From Achatina immaculata (Eukaryota; Mollusca; Gastropoda; Stylommatophora; Achatinidae), in the NCBI GenBank assembly GCA_009760885.1, contig CM019692.1:51706355-51770354 (forward strand): a stretch of 64,000 bases of DNA. Direction: 5' to 3'. The notes below the pieces were generated by a model. The model was not told where the DNA came from and searched no databases. It saw nothing but the letters and a program-made list of their open reading frames with translations. Both the position numbers and the translations under genes were made by a program. Positions 36,701 through 51,700 of this stretch are shown in pieces. Positions within the stretch are counted from its first letter, which is position 1; every line of letters starts with the position of its first letter.

Positions 36701-39700
36701 TGGAACAATAATGAAGTCTTTGCTGAAGAGATCCACAGTTTTAGTCCATTTCTTCACACGAGCATGCCTTCTTTCTTGCACGCTTCCAAGAGAAAAATTT
36801 TAATAAAACAATTGAGTACATTAAAGCTGCTTCTTTTCTTTATCAATATTCTGAGTTTATCTTTTGTTCTTTAACTAATAAACATTATATCCTTTACTCT
36901 CTAATAATGTCTAAACATTTCTGCATTTAAAATTCTTCTAGACCAGCACATTTTATAAGCTCTAACCATAATTTTGGATGAAGAGTCTGTGTTGTTGCAT
37001 TTTTTTCCTTTTTTTTTTTAAATACAACCCAAGGGTGTCAACATTTACAACCACACAGTGGTGTGAGTTTTTAGATTAAAACAGAAGGATCACTTTGTTG
37101 ATCATGGTACCTTCCGTGCCATGTAAGTCTTGTTGCATTTATACACCCTGTGATTGGAAAAGCATTTACACACCACATGTATGGGTGAAGAGTTGTTTGT
37201 TGTATTTATGAACTGTGACTGGATGGAGAATTGTTTGTAGTACTTATATACCTCATGTTATTTTGAAGAACTTTTGTTTCATATATACATCCCATCAGTA
37301 AAAGAATTTGCCTTTGTAGCATTTATATATCCCATGTTTCGGTCAAGGGTTTTTGTTGCATATGTACACCTTGTGATTGGATAAAGAGTTGTTGTCCTTC
37401 ATTTATACTGCTGTTATGTTGAAGACTTTTTGCTGCTGCTTTATTTAAGCACTTTTAGGAATGAAGAGAACTGACAGTATTCATGTTAATGAAATATTTT
37501 ATGATGATGGAGAATGGTGATTTTTATGGTAATGGAGAATGGTGATAAAATATTTTATGGTAAAAGAGAATGATGATGAAATATTTTATGGTAATGGAGA
37601 AAGGTGATGAAATACTTTAGACAGCTTATAATCATTACGTCTTCTTAGCATCCTCCTCAGTTTTCTCACTATGTCTATCTCTCTGTGTCAGGCGCTTATA
37701 GAAGAATGAACTGAAAATATGAGTTCTCTTTCTGTCTTCCTCACTTAGTTTTTCCTGATACAGAAACCTGAAAAATTTAAAAAAAAACAAAAAAGAACAT
37801 AAGATCTGTGGAGGTTTATTTCTACAAAACTTATATTTAGATCCCACTTTATACACATTGTTACCCCTGGGAACAACTGTGTTAAGAGCACACTTATCTT
37901 AACATAGTGTTTGTGAGACAGGGAACATAGATCTGTTTGCTTAAAAACTCTGACCTACCTCTGTAGCCCAGAAACTTGTAGCAATCAACACCAATTGTAA
38001 TTGTTATTTTTGTAAAATGTAATGTCAGGTTGGTGGACGGATGGGGACATGGAGATCTCTGGCGGGGATAAGGGAAGTCTGGTGTGAAACCAATGAATCC
38101 AGGACGTGACAAGCCTATGGGTCTTTACAACAATGGCTATCAGAATGATGTAAACAAAACAGAGCCAGTAGACTATGGGTGGCGGGGAATGGATATCGTT
38201 GAAGCACTCATCAGATTCCTCATCTCATAGTCAGAGTGTCTTTGTGGAACTGTCTCAAAACCATCTGACATGGAGAAGGGGCTTAAGTACAGCCACCAGA
38301 GGCTGGAAAACAAAGTTTTGGCCAGGCCAGCCACACTGTCTTCATGGCAGTCCGAGCAAGACCACAGTCTGCCCTAGCAAGATAAGGTGCTGAAGTTGGA
38401 GTTACCCAGCCAAAAGGCGCATCGCAAAAATCAGGGTAACACGCATTATCGCTAATATTTTTAATGCGAACGAAGAAGAAGAAGAAGATACACATTGTTA
38501 AAAAATTCTAGCATTTCACATCAAGTCTTCCCATCCACCATTGAGAAGCCCAGCTTTTTTTTTTTACAAGTATATCTCTTTTCCATTTGTTTCCAATGTC
38601 TTTTGTTGATATTAACAAATACAGTAATTACATATCTTATTCTTAATATAATTTGGCACTTTGGCATTTGCACTCCTTGCGTAGCTTATTTTTTTTTGTG
38701 TGCAAAATTTAACTATTCATCAAAGTTAAAATAAGTAAAAAAAAGTAAAGGTAACCCTGTCATGCCTTAGAGGCACATAGGGATATGGTGTTAGTGCCCA
38801 TATTTTCCTTGACCTGTCAGCACACTAGAGGGTGATATGGTCAGTATCACTCCTGGCCGCCTTTCCTTCCCCAACTCCAGAAGAAGTCGGGTACCCATTC
38901 CTACAGCTGGGTGACTGGGGTGCCGCCGGCCGGATTCGAACCCCCGACCTTCGCCATGAGAGACCAGTGCACTAACCACTTCGTCACTCAGACACCCAAA
39001 GTTAAAATACCAGACTGAAATTCTGAAGTCTTTTTTTGTTGTTGTTTTTTTAGTTTTTTTTTTTTTTAGCTTATTTCTTCCCCTTATAACCTCTTCATAT
39101 GGTTTAGCCACAAATACAGACTTGATGTACAGATCAATTCATGTACGTCTGTGCATATGTTATTGTAGGTCTGTGTGTTAAGTTCTGAGTCTACTCCACT
39201 CTCATATGGACATCTATCGGTGTTGTATATTCTTAGCTCAGTTGGTAAGGGTGACATAAAAGTTTGCAGTGGCCAAATGATCAATCTAAACAGGGCAGCC
39301 AAGCAAAAGATCGTTACCTTTTAGCATCAATCCTGCTTCAGACAGGCTTTTCCTCTATGTTCTTTATACAAAAGATTCTTTGAAGATCTGAAAAATGTTT
39401 CCATTTACACTTTTTTCTTATTGTTTCTGACAAGCAACCTCTACCACTTGAATCACATTTCTTGACTGTCTGAAAGTCTATTAACAGTTTTTAATCCAAT
39501 TTCATGTATTACACTCATATGAGTTTTTGCTTTATTGAGTTGATCCACTTTCAATTCACATGTGGTATCAAGCACGAGTAACTGACATTCACCTGAACTC
39601 TGTATTCTTCCTTCACTGACAACCTGTGTGTATAGTGCACTTTGGTGCATCTCACCTTACAGGCAATGCACTGACTAATTACAGAGAGTTTTTCCCCTCA

Positions 39701-42700
39701 CCATACTTTTACAACTGACTTGTCTAGAAAGTAAAAGCAGTGGATCCCAAGTCCACTGCCTTCACATGAAGTCTTTCATTATCTAATGAGCTCCTCCCAC
39801 ACCTGCAAATGTCATAATCAGACTAAAAATACCCAGACTCTAAATCATAGGCATAACACACTCACTGTAGATAGAAATCGATGATAACATCATTGAGGAA
39901 CTCTCCCTCCGTCAGACAAAACAGATCTTCGGTTGTAATCGCAAGTCCCCTTGCTGGAGGAGGTGGATACTGTAGAAGTCTGCTGGGGAAAAATGAAAAA
40001 AAAGCACTGAATATATCCTAATATTAAAGACAGATTTCTAAGATTAAGCTAAAACTAGCAAGTGTTTTTTTTTTTGGTTTTAAGGCATGCAGCATTGCAA
40101 AAATCAGGAAGAATGTTGTAAAGAATAAAACTCAAGAACACAATAATTTAACCTACAGGAATACAAGCTGCTAACTGAAACCGTACCGTCTTCTATTCAA
40201 TTTTGCCTTTATTAAATGTACTGAGCTCATCTAAGCAGAAAATTGTATGTGCGAGTTATTGTCCCTCAGATACTCTGAGGCCAAATACACTATACGGATG
40301 AGTGTAGTTCAACACTCAATAATTCTGACTTGCGACAGGTTTAAAATATCATAACCCCATCTTAAGTCAAGGACAGGATGTACTTTTAGATTTATCCCAT
40401 ACATCTTTTTTTTTTTTTTCAAGTTATAGTTTGATTAAAAAATCAATCTTTCTTCACATCTTACAAAACAAATGAAAAATATTGACATCCATCCAGAAAG
40501 AACCCATAAGATGAACTCTAAATGAACAGAACTATCTCTAAATGATTTCATTCATAATCTATGAGATTTTTTTCCTCTTCATTTTCTGTAATATGATGGT
40601 GTCACTCATACAAAACATAAATGATGAAAAGAAATAAAAAGGAAATCGCTTAACAAATAGGATAAAGTAAAGAAATGCAGACTTACCTAATTGACGAACC
40701 AAAGCAATATTTATTTTCTGGTGGGGAACTTGAAGTGCTGTCAGGTTCATTATCAGTACTATCAGATGGTGAACCTGGTATCCTTGGCACCAAGGGCATA
40801 CTATTTGTATCTCGCAGATATCTATTTTGGTCATAAAATTAATTGCAGAACAAAATTAATTAACCAACATAATATATGCCACATATTATGAGAAAATTTA
40901 AAATGTAGCCAAAAAATGCACTGGAGGCATTTAAGGGATATGGTGTTAATGTCTAATTTTCCCCAACCCATAACTATATAACTAGGAAACACTGATGACA
41001 TCTACCTGGTGGGGGAAACCAATGGGCTTGACCATTACCAAGATAAGACAGAGTATATGAAGATATCAAGAGACCAGAGGAAGAATGATCCAGATTATAT
41101 AAATGTTGGAAAGATGATTATTAGGAAAGCAGAAACATACAAATTTCTAGGCACAACCTTCAACAGAAGCAACACAGTAAGCAAAGAAATTAAAAGAAGA
41201 GTACAGATAGGGAATAAAATATACTTTGCCTTGCAACACCTGTTAAAATCCAAAATCCTGTCCCAAAACGCCAAAATAACAATCTACAAAACTATAATAA
41301 GACCAGCCATCATGTATAGATCAGAAACGTGGAGTACAACAAAGAAAGATGAACAACTGCAGATCATTGAGAACAAGATCCTAAGAAGTATCTTTGGAAC
41401 GATAAAGGATACCAACAGTGGAGAATGGAGTGCTAGAAAGAACACTGAACTGAAAAGCTTATTTAAATCCCAATGAACTATAAATATTAAAACTAAACAG
41501 ACTACACTGGCTGGGGCACATAGAAAGAATGGAAGAGAACAGACAAACGAAAATGATGTATGGACAAAAGATGAGGGAAACAAGACCAAGGGGTAGAGCA
41601 AGACAGAGATGGAAAGACAACATAGAAGATGATATAAAAGAAATTGGTGTCACCAACTGGAGAGAGAAGATTAGGAAAAGAGAGAAATGGAGAAGAACTT
41701 TATCTGCAGCAATGAGCCTTAATGGATCAGAAAGGTGAAAAAGAAGAAGATAAGCACATAACAGAACGATATGATCAGTACCATGCCTGGCCACATTTCA
41801 TTCCCCAGCTCCAGAAGGGGCCAGTTAGCAGCTGGGTGGCTGGAGTGCCTCTGGCTGGAATTAAATCACCAACTCACCATGAGATAACCACAACATACTG
41901 GAGCACCCAAAATAACATTAGAACAACAGCATAAAGAACAATGATTCATCAAAAATTGAGGAAAAAATACATTCTAGTGTTTACAACCTAGAGAAAATTG
42001 CAGTGTACTTGGCAAATCAAAAATGACAGTCAAAGAGAATTACATCTTAATCATTCTTAAATCTTACATCCTTCCCGTGCCACTAAATGTCACACAGGGC
42101 CCGCAATGTAGTTCGTCAAGATTTCCCGTCTTCTGTGAGTTTTTCAATCTCATCAAGGGATGTTATGCCCACTGAAATGACCTCTCTTAAGAACATCCTC
42201 TTTAGAGTTTCACACGATCGACCTCTTTTTTCTTTGGCCTGTTGTGTTCCACTTGATAGCTTGTTTAGGGATCCTCTGGTTGTTCCTTTCTCATCTCATG
42301 ACCAACATATGTCCATCTTCTTTTTCTGATCACCCATGAGACAGGTTGTTGTTTGCTCATCTGTCTTACCTCTGTGCTGTTCTTGAATTCATTCCATTTT
42401 ATATCTTGATCATTAGCCCTCTATTATTCTTTTGTTAACTTTCTCCGCACAAACAACTCATTACAAGATCATTAAATGCATGGAAGAAAAATATTTAATT
42501 TGGTTTAGTTAACTCTTAACCTATTAAAACAATATTCAAGACAAATGAACATTTTTTTTTTGTTATTAAAAAAACAATCACTGCCACTTTTTACAAAATT
42601 TTAACCAGAAAATGACACAATCTATTTTTAGTGTCTCCAGCAGTTTAAAATTATGAACTCTCAAGTTTAGATGGCAGCCATTTGATTGCAGTTAGGTTCA

Positions 42701-45700
42701 CTGTTTTGAAAAGCCATTTCAATGGTTCATGTTATGTCAAGAGTTGATAAACTGTCATGGGCCCACATAATTCTTGTCTGGACTTCATTGCCTGTGCTTG
42801 GATTTCATAAAGCCTGGGATGACACTACTATGCCTAGTGTGATAAGTGAGGCCATATGATGGCAGACTGTGGCTTTTCCTTTGTCCTGTGGCTTACATAT
42901 TTTTGGTGTTTATACCTATCTGGCAAGACTGCAATGCAAGGCTTCTTTGTGGGCTCCACCACACTGGGGACTTTTCTTTGGGGAAAGACTATTATTCCGG
43001 GGACATATACAAGGCTATAAGTGCAGCAATGTCCCTCATCAAAAAAAAAAAAAAAAAAAGAGAATAATTTTAAAAGATGCTTCACCTTCGCTTAAACTTT
43101 ACAATATCTCTCTCAACATCTGCCGTAAGCACTGGTGGAGCAGACTGTATTAGTAGATCATTAGCACTCTCCTCAGTAAGCTCTTCGATGAAGTGCTCAT
43201 CTTCCACATGATTTAAGTCAGCCCAGAGAGAAAGGGTCTCTCTCAACATCTCATGTGGCACGAAACTAAAACATTCAATTATTATCACAACCATCTTCTG
43301 CTTCATATCTGAAATAGTTAAAAAAAGTTCTTCAAATAAAATGCTTTAGTATTATGTTTAACTAAAACTACTTGATATATCATAAAACAATTTACATCTT
43401 ATCTCATATAATAAGGAATTCCTATAACTTATAACAAATGTATGGAATATTACAATTGATACTAAGTGTAGTATTAATAAATAACAAATGTATGGAATAT
43501 TACATTTGATACTAAGTGTAGTATTAATAAACATTAAGGCCACAAGGGACTGGAAAAAATTATGAACTTTATTATGTACTTCTTATTCTGACGACTCCCC
43601 CCCCCCCCCTTCTGGAAACATAAACTGCTGCTCTTTAACAGATAATACCATGATGAAGCTAAAATATGGACACTGTGTTGGATGGGGAGCAGACTTTGGC
43701 TTGTCCAAAAATTAAAGTGGACCCAAGAAATGAGTCAGCAGACTCCATCAACCTCAGGATTGTGATTAGAGCCTCCAGGCTGAAGGAACACCATGAAGCG
43801 AAGGATTAAGACAATGTTTCCCAACACTGGGCATATGTCCCGCAGAAGGGCAATTAGAATATATGTATGGTATACCTGTTGGGACTTGGTTGACTATTAT
43901 GTTGCGAGAGCATCAAAATCTTTGAGGTGCTGTGGTGGCACATGATCCAGTAAAGGTTGGGAACTGCTGGCTGTCGAAATGGGTACCCGACTTCTTCTGG
44001 AGTTGGGGAAGGAAAGGCAGCAGGTGTGATACTGACCATATCACCCTCTAGTGTGCTGACAGGTCAAGGAAAATATGGGCACTAACACCATATCCCTATG
44101 TGCCTCTAAGGCATGACAGCTTTACCTTTTACCTTACTGCTAACACTGGGTTAAGGTTCTGACCAGGTCTAATTCAAAAACCCTAAAAATAGAGTTCTCA
44201 TTCCTAGCACAGCCATCTTTGCTCATAAATTTGAGGACAGTAAAAAAAAAAAAAAATCTGCTTATGATCAAACACTGCACAAAACTGAGAAGTATGAGTG
44301 CCTCCAGTCATTAGCAAAGTAGGAAGGACTATCATGTGAAGCAGAGGTTTCCAAAATAGGTGGTAATGCAACCCCCCCCTCCCCCAACAAATGGTGGGAA
44401 GATCTATGGAGAGGGAAAGAAAGGACAATGTAACATTAAAAGTGCGTGTGTGCGGATTGGTAGGTTTTGTGTCAGATGATCGTGCGAACGAAGAAGAAGA
44501 AGAAGTGTCAGATGATCCAAAAACTCATCAAGGCGAACATAAGAAACACAGGTGTGACACAAATGGACCACATTTCAAACTGTTCATCGTTATTCCTCTG
44601 CATCTCTCATAAAAATATAAGCTCTCTGCAGTTCTAAATATACATTACCTGTACTGCTAGGATCAAAGTACTCGTCATCACCGGGTTGCATGTGGCATAT
44701 ACTCCTCAAATGTGCCCCACATTCAGGGGTAAGGAAGAGGAACAAGACAGGCTGAGTTTGCCCTGAGAAATACTTGACCTGTTCCACCTCTTGTGCCAGT
44801 ATCTCACACTCAAAGGCTTCCTCTGTTCGTTCAGCTGTAGAAATAGAGAAGATAATACATGGCCACAAAGCGAATTTCTCTTATAACACTCCATGACAAA
44901 AGTATTCCAAATATAAATTACCGTTCATCTGAAAACTAATCTTCGTCAGTGATGGTTGCCCAGTTATAAAGTTTCTGAGCGAAAAAAAAATTCTCATAAA
45001 CTTTTACAAGAAAAGTTTCTGGACTGCAGATAAAAAGTCATCTTTATGTTCTTACATTAATTTTCTCAGATAAAAAACTTTAAATGAGTAAAAAAATTAC
45101 TCACATCTGACTTTGAAACACACCCCTTGCAAACTGATTAACAAAGGTCCCTCCGGCTGTGTCCGCATGGATCCAATTCTCACACTCCGGATATCAATCT
45201 CGTATGTCGGAGGCTCATCGCCATCTTCATCCTCATCATCTTCATCATCTTCATCTTCTTCGTGCCTGTTCATAAGTGGTGCCACTAACTGCAGTTGCAT
45301 CTTTTTGCTCAACTTGCTGTTACCTTCCTAAGAAATCAAAACAAGACAAAATGTTGAAATCTGCTCATATTATAACCAACTTTGTTTATACAACAAATTC
45401 CTGGTCAACATGAGTTACAAGAACGCATAAAGTTCTTGGTGGTTCTGCATTAAAAAAATGTGGACAAAGAAAAACTACATGAGATGTTCATAAAATATTA
45501 AGTCATGGTACTTATTTCACAGACCATGACATCAAGGCAGCCTGGTTAGTTGGTGGTTAGGTATTTGGTTTATTAATCCAATGGTACTGGGTTCAAGTCC
45601 CAACAATGGGATTTTTTTCTGGTACACACCAAAACGGTCCTGGCACTCAGCCTCTAAAAATTAGTAGCAAAGAAATCTAGGAAGGTAAATGAGGCCAGAC

Positions 45701-48700
45701 AATATACTGACCACATCACATTTTCATGTGCAGAAAGTTGTGGAAATACAGGCCTAACACTGTATCCCCATTATGTCTTAATGGAATGGAAACAGGAATT
45801 TTACCTTTACTTTTTAGACATCATTTAAAAAAATCTTCTCATTCAAGGTCCATGACCTACATCAATGTTATTTGCTTACTAATAAAATTCTGACTCACTA
45901 TTTGCAAAGACCATGTTAATTTATTTCTGAATAGCAATTCTGATCGCATGATGTTCTACCACATATATTGCCTGTGTACATAATCCCATTGTACTGAAAT
46001 CTGATGGCAACATATCTTCTTCCATCTATCTCTAACTTTAATTAAACACAAACGAAGCTGCCGCTTTACATCTTTTTTCTCCATGTTGTCTTCTCCTATG
46101 TTGCCTTCACACTTTCCCCTGTGAGATCTCATCTGCTTCATCTGCCATACAGCTTTTTTTTTTTTTTTTTTAGGTAATGATTGTTCTCATTCTCGGGATG
46201 GATGTGGTTGAACTGACAGAGATAGCATCCTCTGGATGAGGAGTGGGTCATATTCCCACTGCCATTACCCTCTACTTATCCAGATGTAAAAATGGGTATT
46301 AACTCTTCCCCTGCCAGAATACTTACATGAACACTTCTGGTCTGTCACATTTCTGCCAATGTACTTATATGTACACTAGCTTTGTTTCATAAAAAACCCG
46401 GTTAACTTTTGATTGTAAACAGTTTAGTACGCATGTCTAGTGACCCATGCCACCATTTTGAACGCGTTCTTAACAACGGGGGTCAAATGTTTCGATCGAA
46501 CAAAAAATATTAATTTTTTTTTTGTGTGTGACTTCAGAGGTAAACATGTCCCCTAAAACTAGACCACTGTCTGTGAATTTACCCCAAGCAGATTTAGACT
46601 ATTAGATGGACTGGAAAAGTCGTTAGATAATAAATAAATTACATTTAGAAGGTTATTTCAGACATTATTATTATATTATTTTAGTATGCCATACGATGAG
46701 TTCGGATACAAGTCAATACAGGCATCGCTGACAGACAGCAGCGCATAAATATCAGCTAAAATCATCACGTTACATATTTTTCCTTAAAAGACTCTTCATT
46801 TATGAAATCTTCTTATATTTACAGATATTGTGATGCATAATACGTATACATAATATGTGGAAATAATTTGTTAATTGACTTTTACAACTATTCCCCCATA
46901 CATATCAAAACCCGCGCTTTTTGTCTGCCCTTATCGGAACGTCCACGTTTGTTGCCTGTGGCACAGAAAGAGTTAAGCACACTGTGCAGAGGAAAATTAA
47001 CCCAAAAACAGAGGACATTTACTTGCATGGCAAGGTACACTAGATAACACTGTTCATACTGCTGTCAGTGGATGAAGAGGGAAAATAGGATCACTGGCTA
47101 CTCGGTACCATGATCATGGGAGTTTTGCTCGAGTCACTGTGAGTTAATATTTTTGTTTTAGCTTTAAAACTCCTGCTCTGATTATCAATAACTGGCAATC
47201 AATTGTAACTTCCTGAAACACCTCATCTTCAATTAACATGATATAACTGTAGAGAAAGCAATTTTGCAAGGCTACTATTCGCACTACGAAGAATTAGAAA
47301 AATATTTTGGCCAAACACCATAAGAAATAACATCTTATTGGCAGAAATGCAGATGAAGCCATTGACAACAATTATTGAGGAAAGACGCTGGCAATAGTTA
47401 GGACATGTGCTCCGAATGACTGACAACTCACTACCAAAAATAGCACTAAGATGGACACCACAGGGGAACAGAAGTAAGGGTAGACCAAAAGAGACATGGA
47501 GAAGAACAACAGAAAGGATGCTGAGCAATAGAGGGCTCACCTGGGCAAGAGCAGAAAAAAAGGCGAAGGACAGGCATTTGTGGAAAACCCCTGCGGAAGC
47601 CCCATGTGTCCTGGGCACTTAAGGTTCAGAGAGAGAGAGAAACTATTCGCACTGCTGTGTGTAAGTTTTTCTGGTTCTAATTTTTGCAAAATTTATACCT
47701 CATCTTCCATGCGGACCCTTCTGAACCTTCCAAATGCATTTATAGGATCAGTTGGTGTTGATGGGAATATAGGAGATTCACTTCCAGCAGAATTGGCTGG
47801 GCTAGGAGCCAGTCCAGACATGCTGTTTGATGTTGATGTTGGCTCATCCTCATCAGATGAAATGGTGACAGTAACTTTTATAGAGAAAAATATCAGACAT
47901 GTGTAAATAAATGTCACAATGTTTTCTTCTGCAAATAGCAAAAAACAAAACAAAATAAAACAAAACTAACAACATAATAAAACTGCAAATTACAACATCC
48001 TTAATTAAAAGTGTTGTGACACTCACAAAATAATACAACAACAGCAATATAATAACATTCACACAATTTCTCTTCTGTAAACTTTATACATAATGCTGGG
48101 TGAGTGAAAAGTCCAACTACACCTGTTGTTATGTGTAGAAGTGTGATTTTTTAAAAAAAATGCTATATTTATGAATATTATGGACACAAAGCTTTAAAAT
48201 ATAGTGAATGTATGCTCTTTTCCTCTTAGAAAGAGTCTGAAACAAAGCTATAAAATTCATTGAATGTATGCTCTTTTCCTCTTAGAAAGAGTCTGAAACA
48301 AAGCTATAAAATTCATTGAATGTATGCTCTTTTCCTCTTAGTAAGAGTCAAACAAAGCTATAAAATTCATTGAATGTATGCTCTTTTCCTCTTAGAAAGA
48401 GTCTGAAACAAAGCTATAAAATTCACTGAATGCATGCTCTTTTCCTCTTAGTAAGAGTCTGAAACAAAGCTTTAAAATACAGTGAATGTATGCTCTTTTC
48501 CTCTTAGAAAGAGTCTGAAACAAAGCTATACAATTCATTGAATTTATGCTCTTTTCCTCTTAGAAAGAGTCTGAAACAAAGCTATAAAATTCATTGAATG
48601 TATGCTCTTTTCCTCTTAGAAAGAGTCTGAAACAAAGTAGAAAAAAAAACCAAGGTTTTAGACCCATAACAGGTACATTCATAAACATAGCATTAAAAAA

Positions 48701-51700
48701 AAAAATCTCAATACAGATAACAACAGGTGTAGTGGGACTTTTCACCCACCCTTTAAAATATTTATGTCTATCTGAAATTCTATATTTATATCTGATTCAT
48801 CATCATCAGATTGTGCCACGCCAATAGGCGTAGGTGGTCATCTCACTCCATCTTCCATGTCTTGAATCAATTCAACTGTTTTCCCACCAAACCATGCAGT
48901 CAGGCCATCCAAGTATTTCTGCCTTCTTTGCCCTCTCTGTCGTTTGCCATCTATCTTTCTAATCATAACCATCTACTGATGTGTCCGAGAAACTTTGTCT
49001 TTTTCTTACGTATGACATCAGTTTCAGATATTCTTTTACCTGTTGTAATACTTCTATATCTGTCTTTCTGACTGTCCATGGTATTTGAAGAATCCTTCTC
49101 AAGAACCACACTTCAGTAGCCTTTATTCTGTCTTATATCTGATTAGTAATTTTAAAAATTGCTCTCAGTCAGTCATTTGCATGTCCCTTGTGGAACTCTG
49201 CCTCCTTAACAGCTCTCTCCTGTAGGTCTCTCAGTTGTAAGCAAAATGCCCTGCTGCTCGTGCATCCATTTCCAGATTATCAACGATGTCTTACAGCCAT
49301 CTTCGCCTTGTTCTTCTCTCTCTTTTTCCTATTATGTATCCTTCCAAGACGGTCTTCTCTAAATTCTCATGATGTTTAATGTTTAAAACTGCTCTACAAG
49401 TGAAAAATAAAAACATTTATACATGGCTATAATTCTTACTGGAAGAGCAATGGCTCCAAAACTGACAATCTAACAATGGTAAAATTAATGGCAACATTAA
49501 GATATAACAAAGAACATAATCAACTGCACTAAATCAAATCAATTCTTGTTATCTACATTACCTGAAATGAAACCATGAAGATTAAAATAGCACATACATC
49601 TCAAATATCTCTTACCTGGTTCATCAGTCTTCTTTGATCGTTTTCTAGGCGTAGGATTCTTTGACTTAGTTCGTGCAGGGCGTCTCTTGCTTGATGTGTC
49701 ACTGCTATTTCCAGAGCCATCGCTGTTTCTTTTCCCATCAAGTGATGAATCATCTGAATCAGTACCCTCTCCTGAGAGAAAATCATTTTTTTTAAAAATT
49801 CAAAAGGCAGAAAAAAAAAAACATTCTAAGTTTTCAAACACCCAAGACACAAACATTTTTTTTTATAATTCATTACAGATGCCATTTTTTTTAAACCAAA
49901 AAATTATATGAGTCATAACAAAAATGTTTAAAAAGCTGTTTAAACAGTTGTCCAAGAATTATTAAATAACTTTTTTTTAAAAATGAATTTATTTTCTACA
50001 CAAAAAGCCTTACCTGAAGCTCCTCTAGCACCCATCCTGCCCTTTAATCCTCCTCCTTTTGTTCTTCCAGATCTTCCACGAGCACCACGGCCTCGACCCC
50101 TTACATTTGTGATCCCACTGTGTGAAACATTATTCAAAAACTGGCCAGCTGCACCTTTCTTTCTTGTCACAGCATCTTTAGCACCTGATCCTGCAGATTT
50201 AGGGTCTGATGTCTTGGTCAGAGGGCTAGATGACATTGTGCTGGTCTTGGCAGGAAGTTTTTTCAAGCAGTGGATCTTTATTTCACCTTGGAAAACTTTA
50301 CTACATCCTTCACAACGCCTAAAATTCTTGCTGGTATATCCACAGTACTGGCAAACTCGAAAATAATCTTCATTCTGATGACAGACGATGAATGAAACAA
50401 ATTTAAGTGTTATCTAACAATAATAAGTGTAGGCTAAAATGAATTTGCAAGAACATAGAATTTCTTCACAACCACTAAGTTAAAGGAACCTTATTTTTAT
50501 CCTACCAGACACAGTAAAACAGCTGATGAGTCTGGGTGTTACTACATTATTGTTCTTTATTTCTGAAAAGTTGCCCTACAGTTAACCCTCTCCCCTGCTT
50601 CTCTGGTACATTGTATACTGTGATCTTGAATTCTTTCTTTCAGTTTATTCCTAGTCTGGTGTCTCTTATGAGGTGGGGCTGAAAAGTTATTGGCCCAACC
50701 CATGTAGAAAAATATCTGAGCGTAATACTGTCACTGTAGATGGAAAGAATCTTATTTTATAACGTAAAGTACCAATTTGTAGGATCACATAGCTCATTTT
50801 TTACTTTTTTTCAGATCAATGATGAACTATGTCAATGAAAAGTGTGGAACTCAGGGCCATCACAAGCCTGCTGTTCCTACTGAAAAAGCTCCAAAGGAAA
50901 TCCATGAATGTATGCTGCAAAAACTGAGTGATAAGTGCCCATCATACTCAACTGTAAAGAAGTGGTGTGTTAACTTTCAGCACAGAGACTTTGAGACTGA
51001 AGCTGCAGCAAGACATGGAAGGCCATCAACTGTGTCAACTCAAGAAATTGTTGATCATGTTCATGACCTGATTTTGGCATACCAATGAATTTTAGCTAGA
51101 ATAATTGCTGAGACGCTAGAGATATCCAAGAAACACAATGACTCTATAAGTCATGACCATTTCAGCATGCAGAAACTGTCAGTCATTAGGGTATCAAAAT
51201 GTTTGAATGCCAACAAGAAAGAAAAATGAGTGATTTTGCAGCATTCTGAGTGATAACTCTTTGCTGCTGATGAAACACGGTTACACCACTATGACCCTGA
51301 AACCAAACAAAAGTCCTTCCAGTGAGTGTTTCTAAACAGTCAACGAAGTTCATAACTCAAAAGTCAGCAGGAAAGGTCATGGCCACCGTTTTTTTTGGGA
51401 TAAGGAAGGTATTTTGATGACTGATCATTTTCCAAAGCCCAAACAGTTAATTCAGAAGACTACTCTAACTTTCTGTGCTGAGTAAATGACAAAAGAAAAA
51501 TCGTGAGGGAAGCTGTGAAAAGTCTTCTCTTTTGCAGGTGGAATCACCTGTTCACAAGATGGATGTTTTCACAGATCATCCACCCTACTCACCTGATCTT
51601 ACACCATCTGACTATTTCCTGTTCCCCACCATTTGAAAGGGAGGACATTTTCAAATGATTTGGAGGTGATAGCAGCAACAGAGCATTATTCCAGTAACCA

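Noticed and set aside
44391..44612. 73-codon ORF with a Glu run
   Set aside because: The Glu run is the (GAA)n of the 24-bp LINE insertion.
48187..48640. CRISPR array
   Set aside because: Units are contiguous without unique spacers, and the DNA is eukaryotic.
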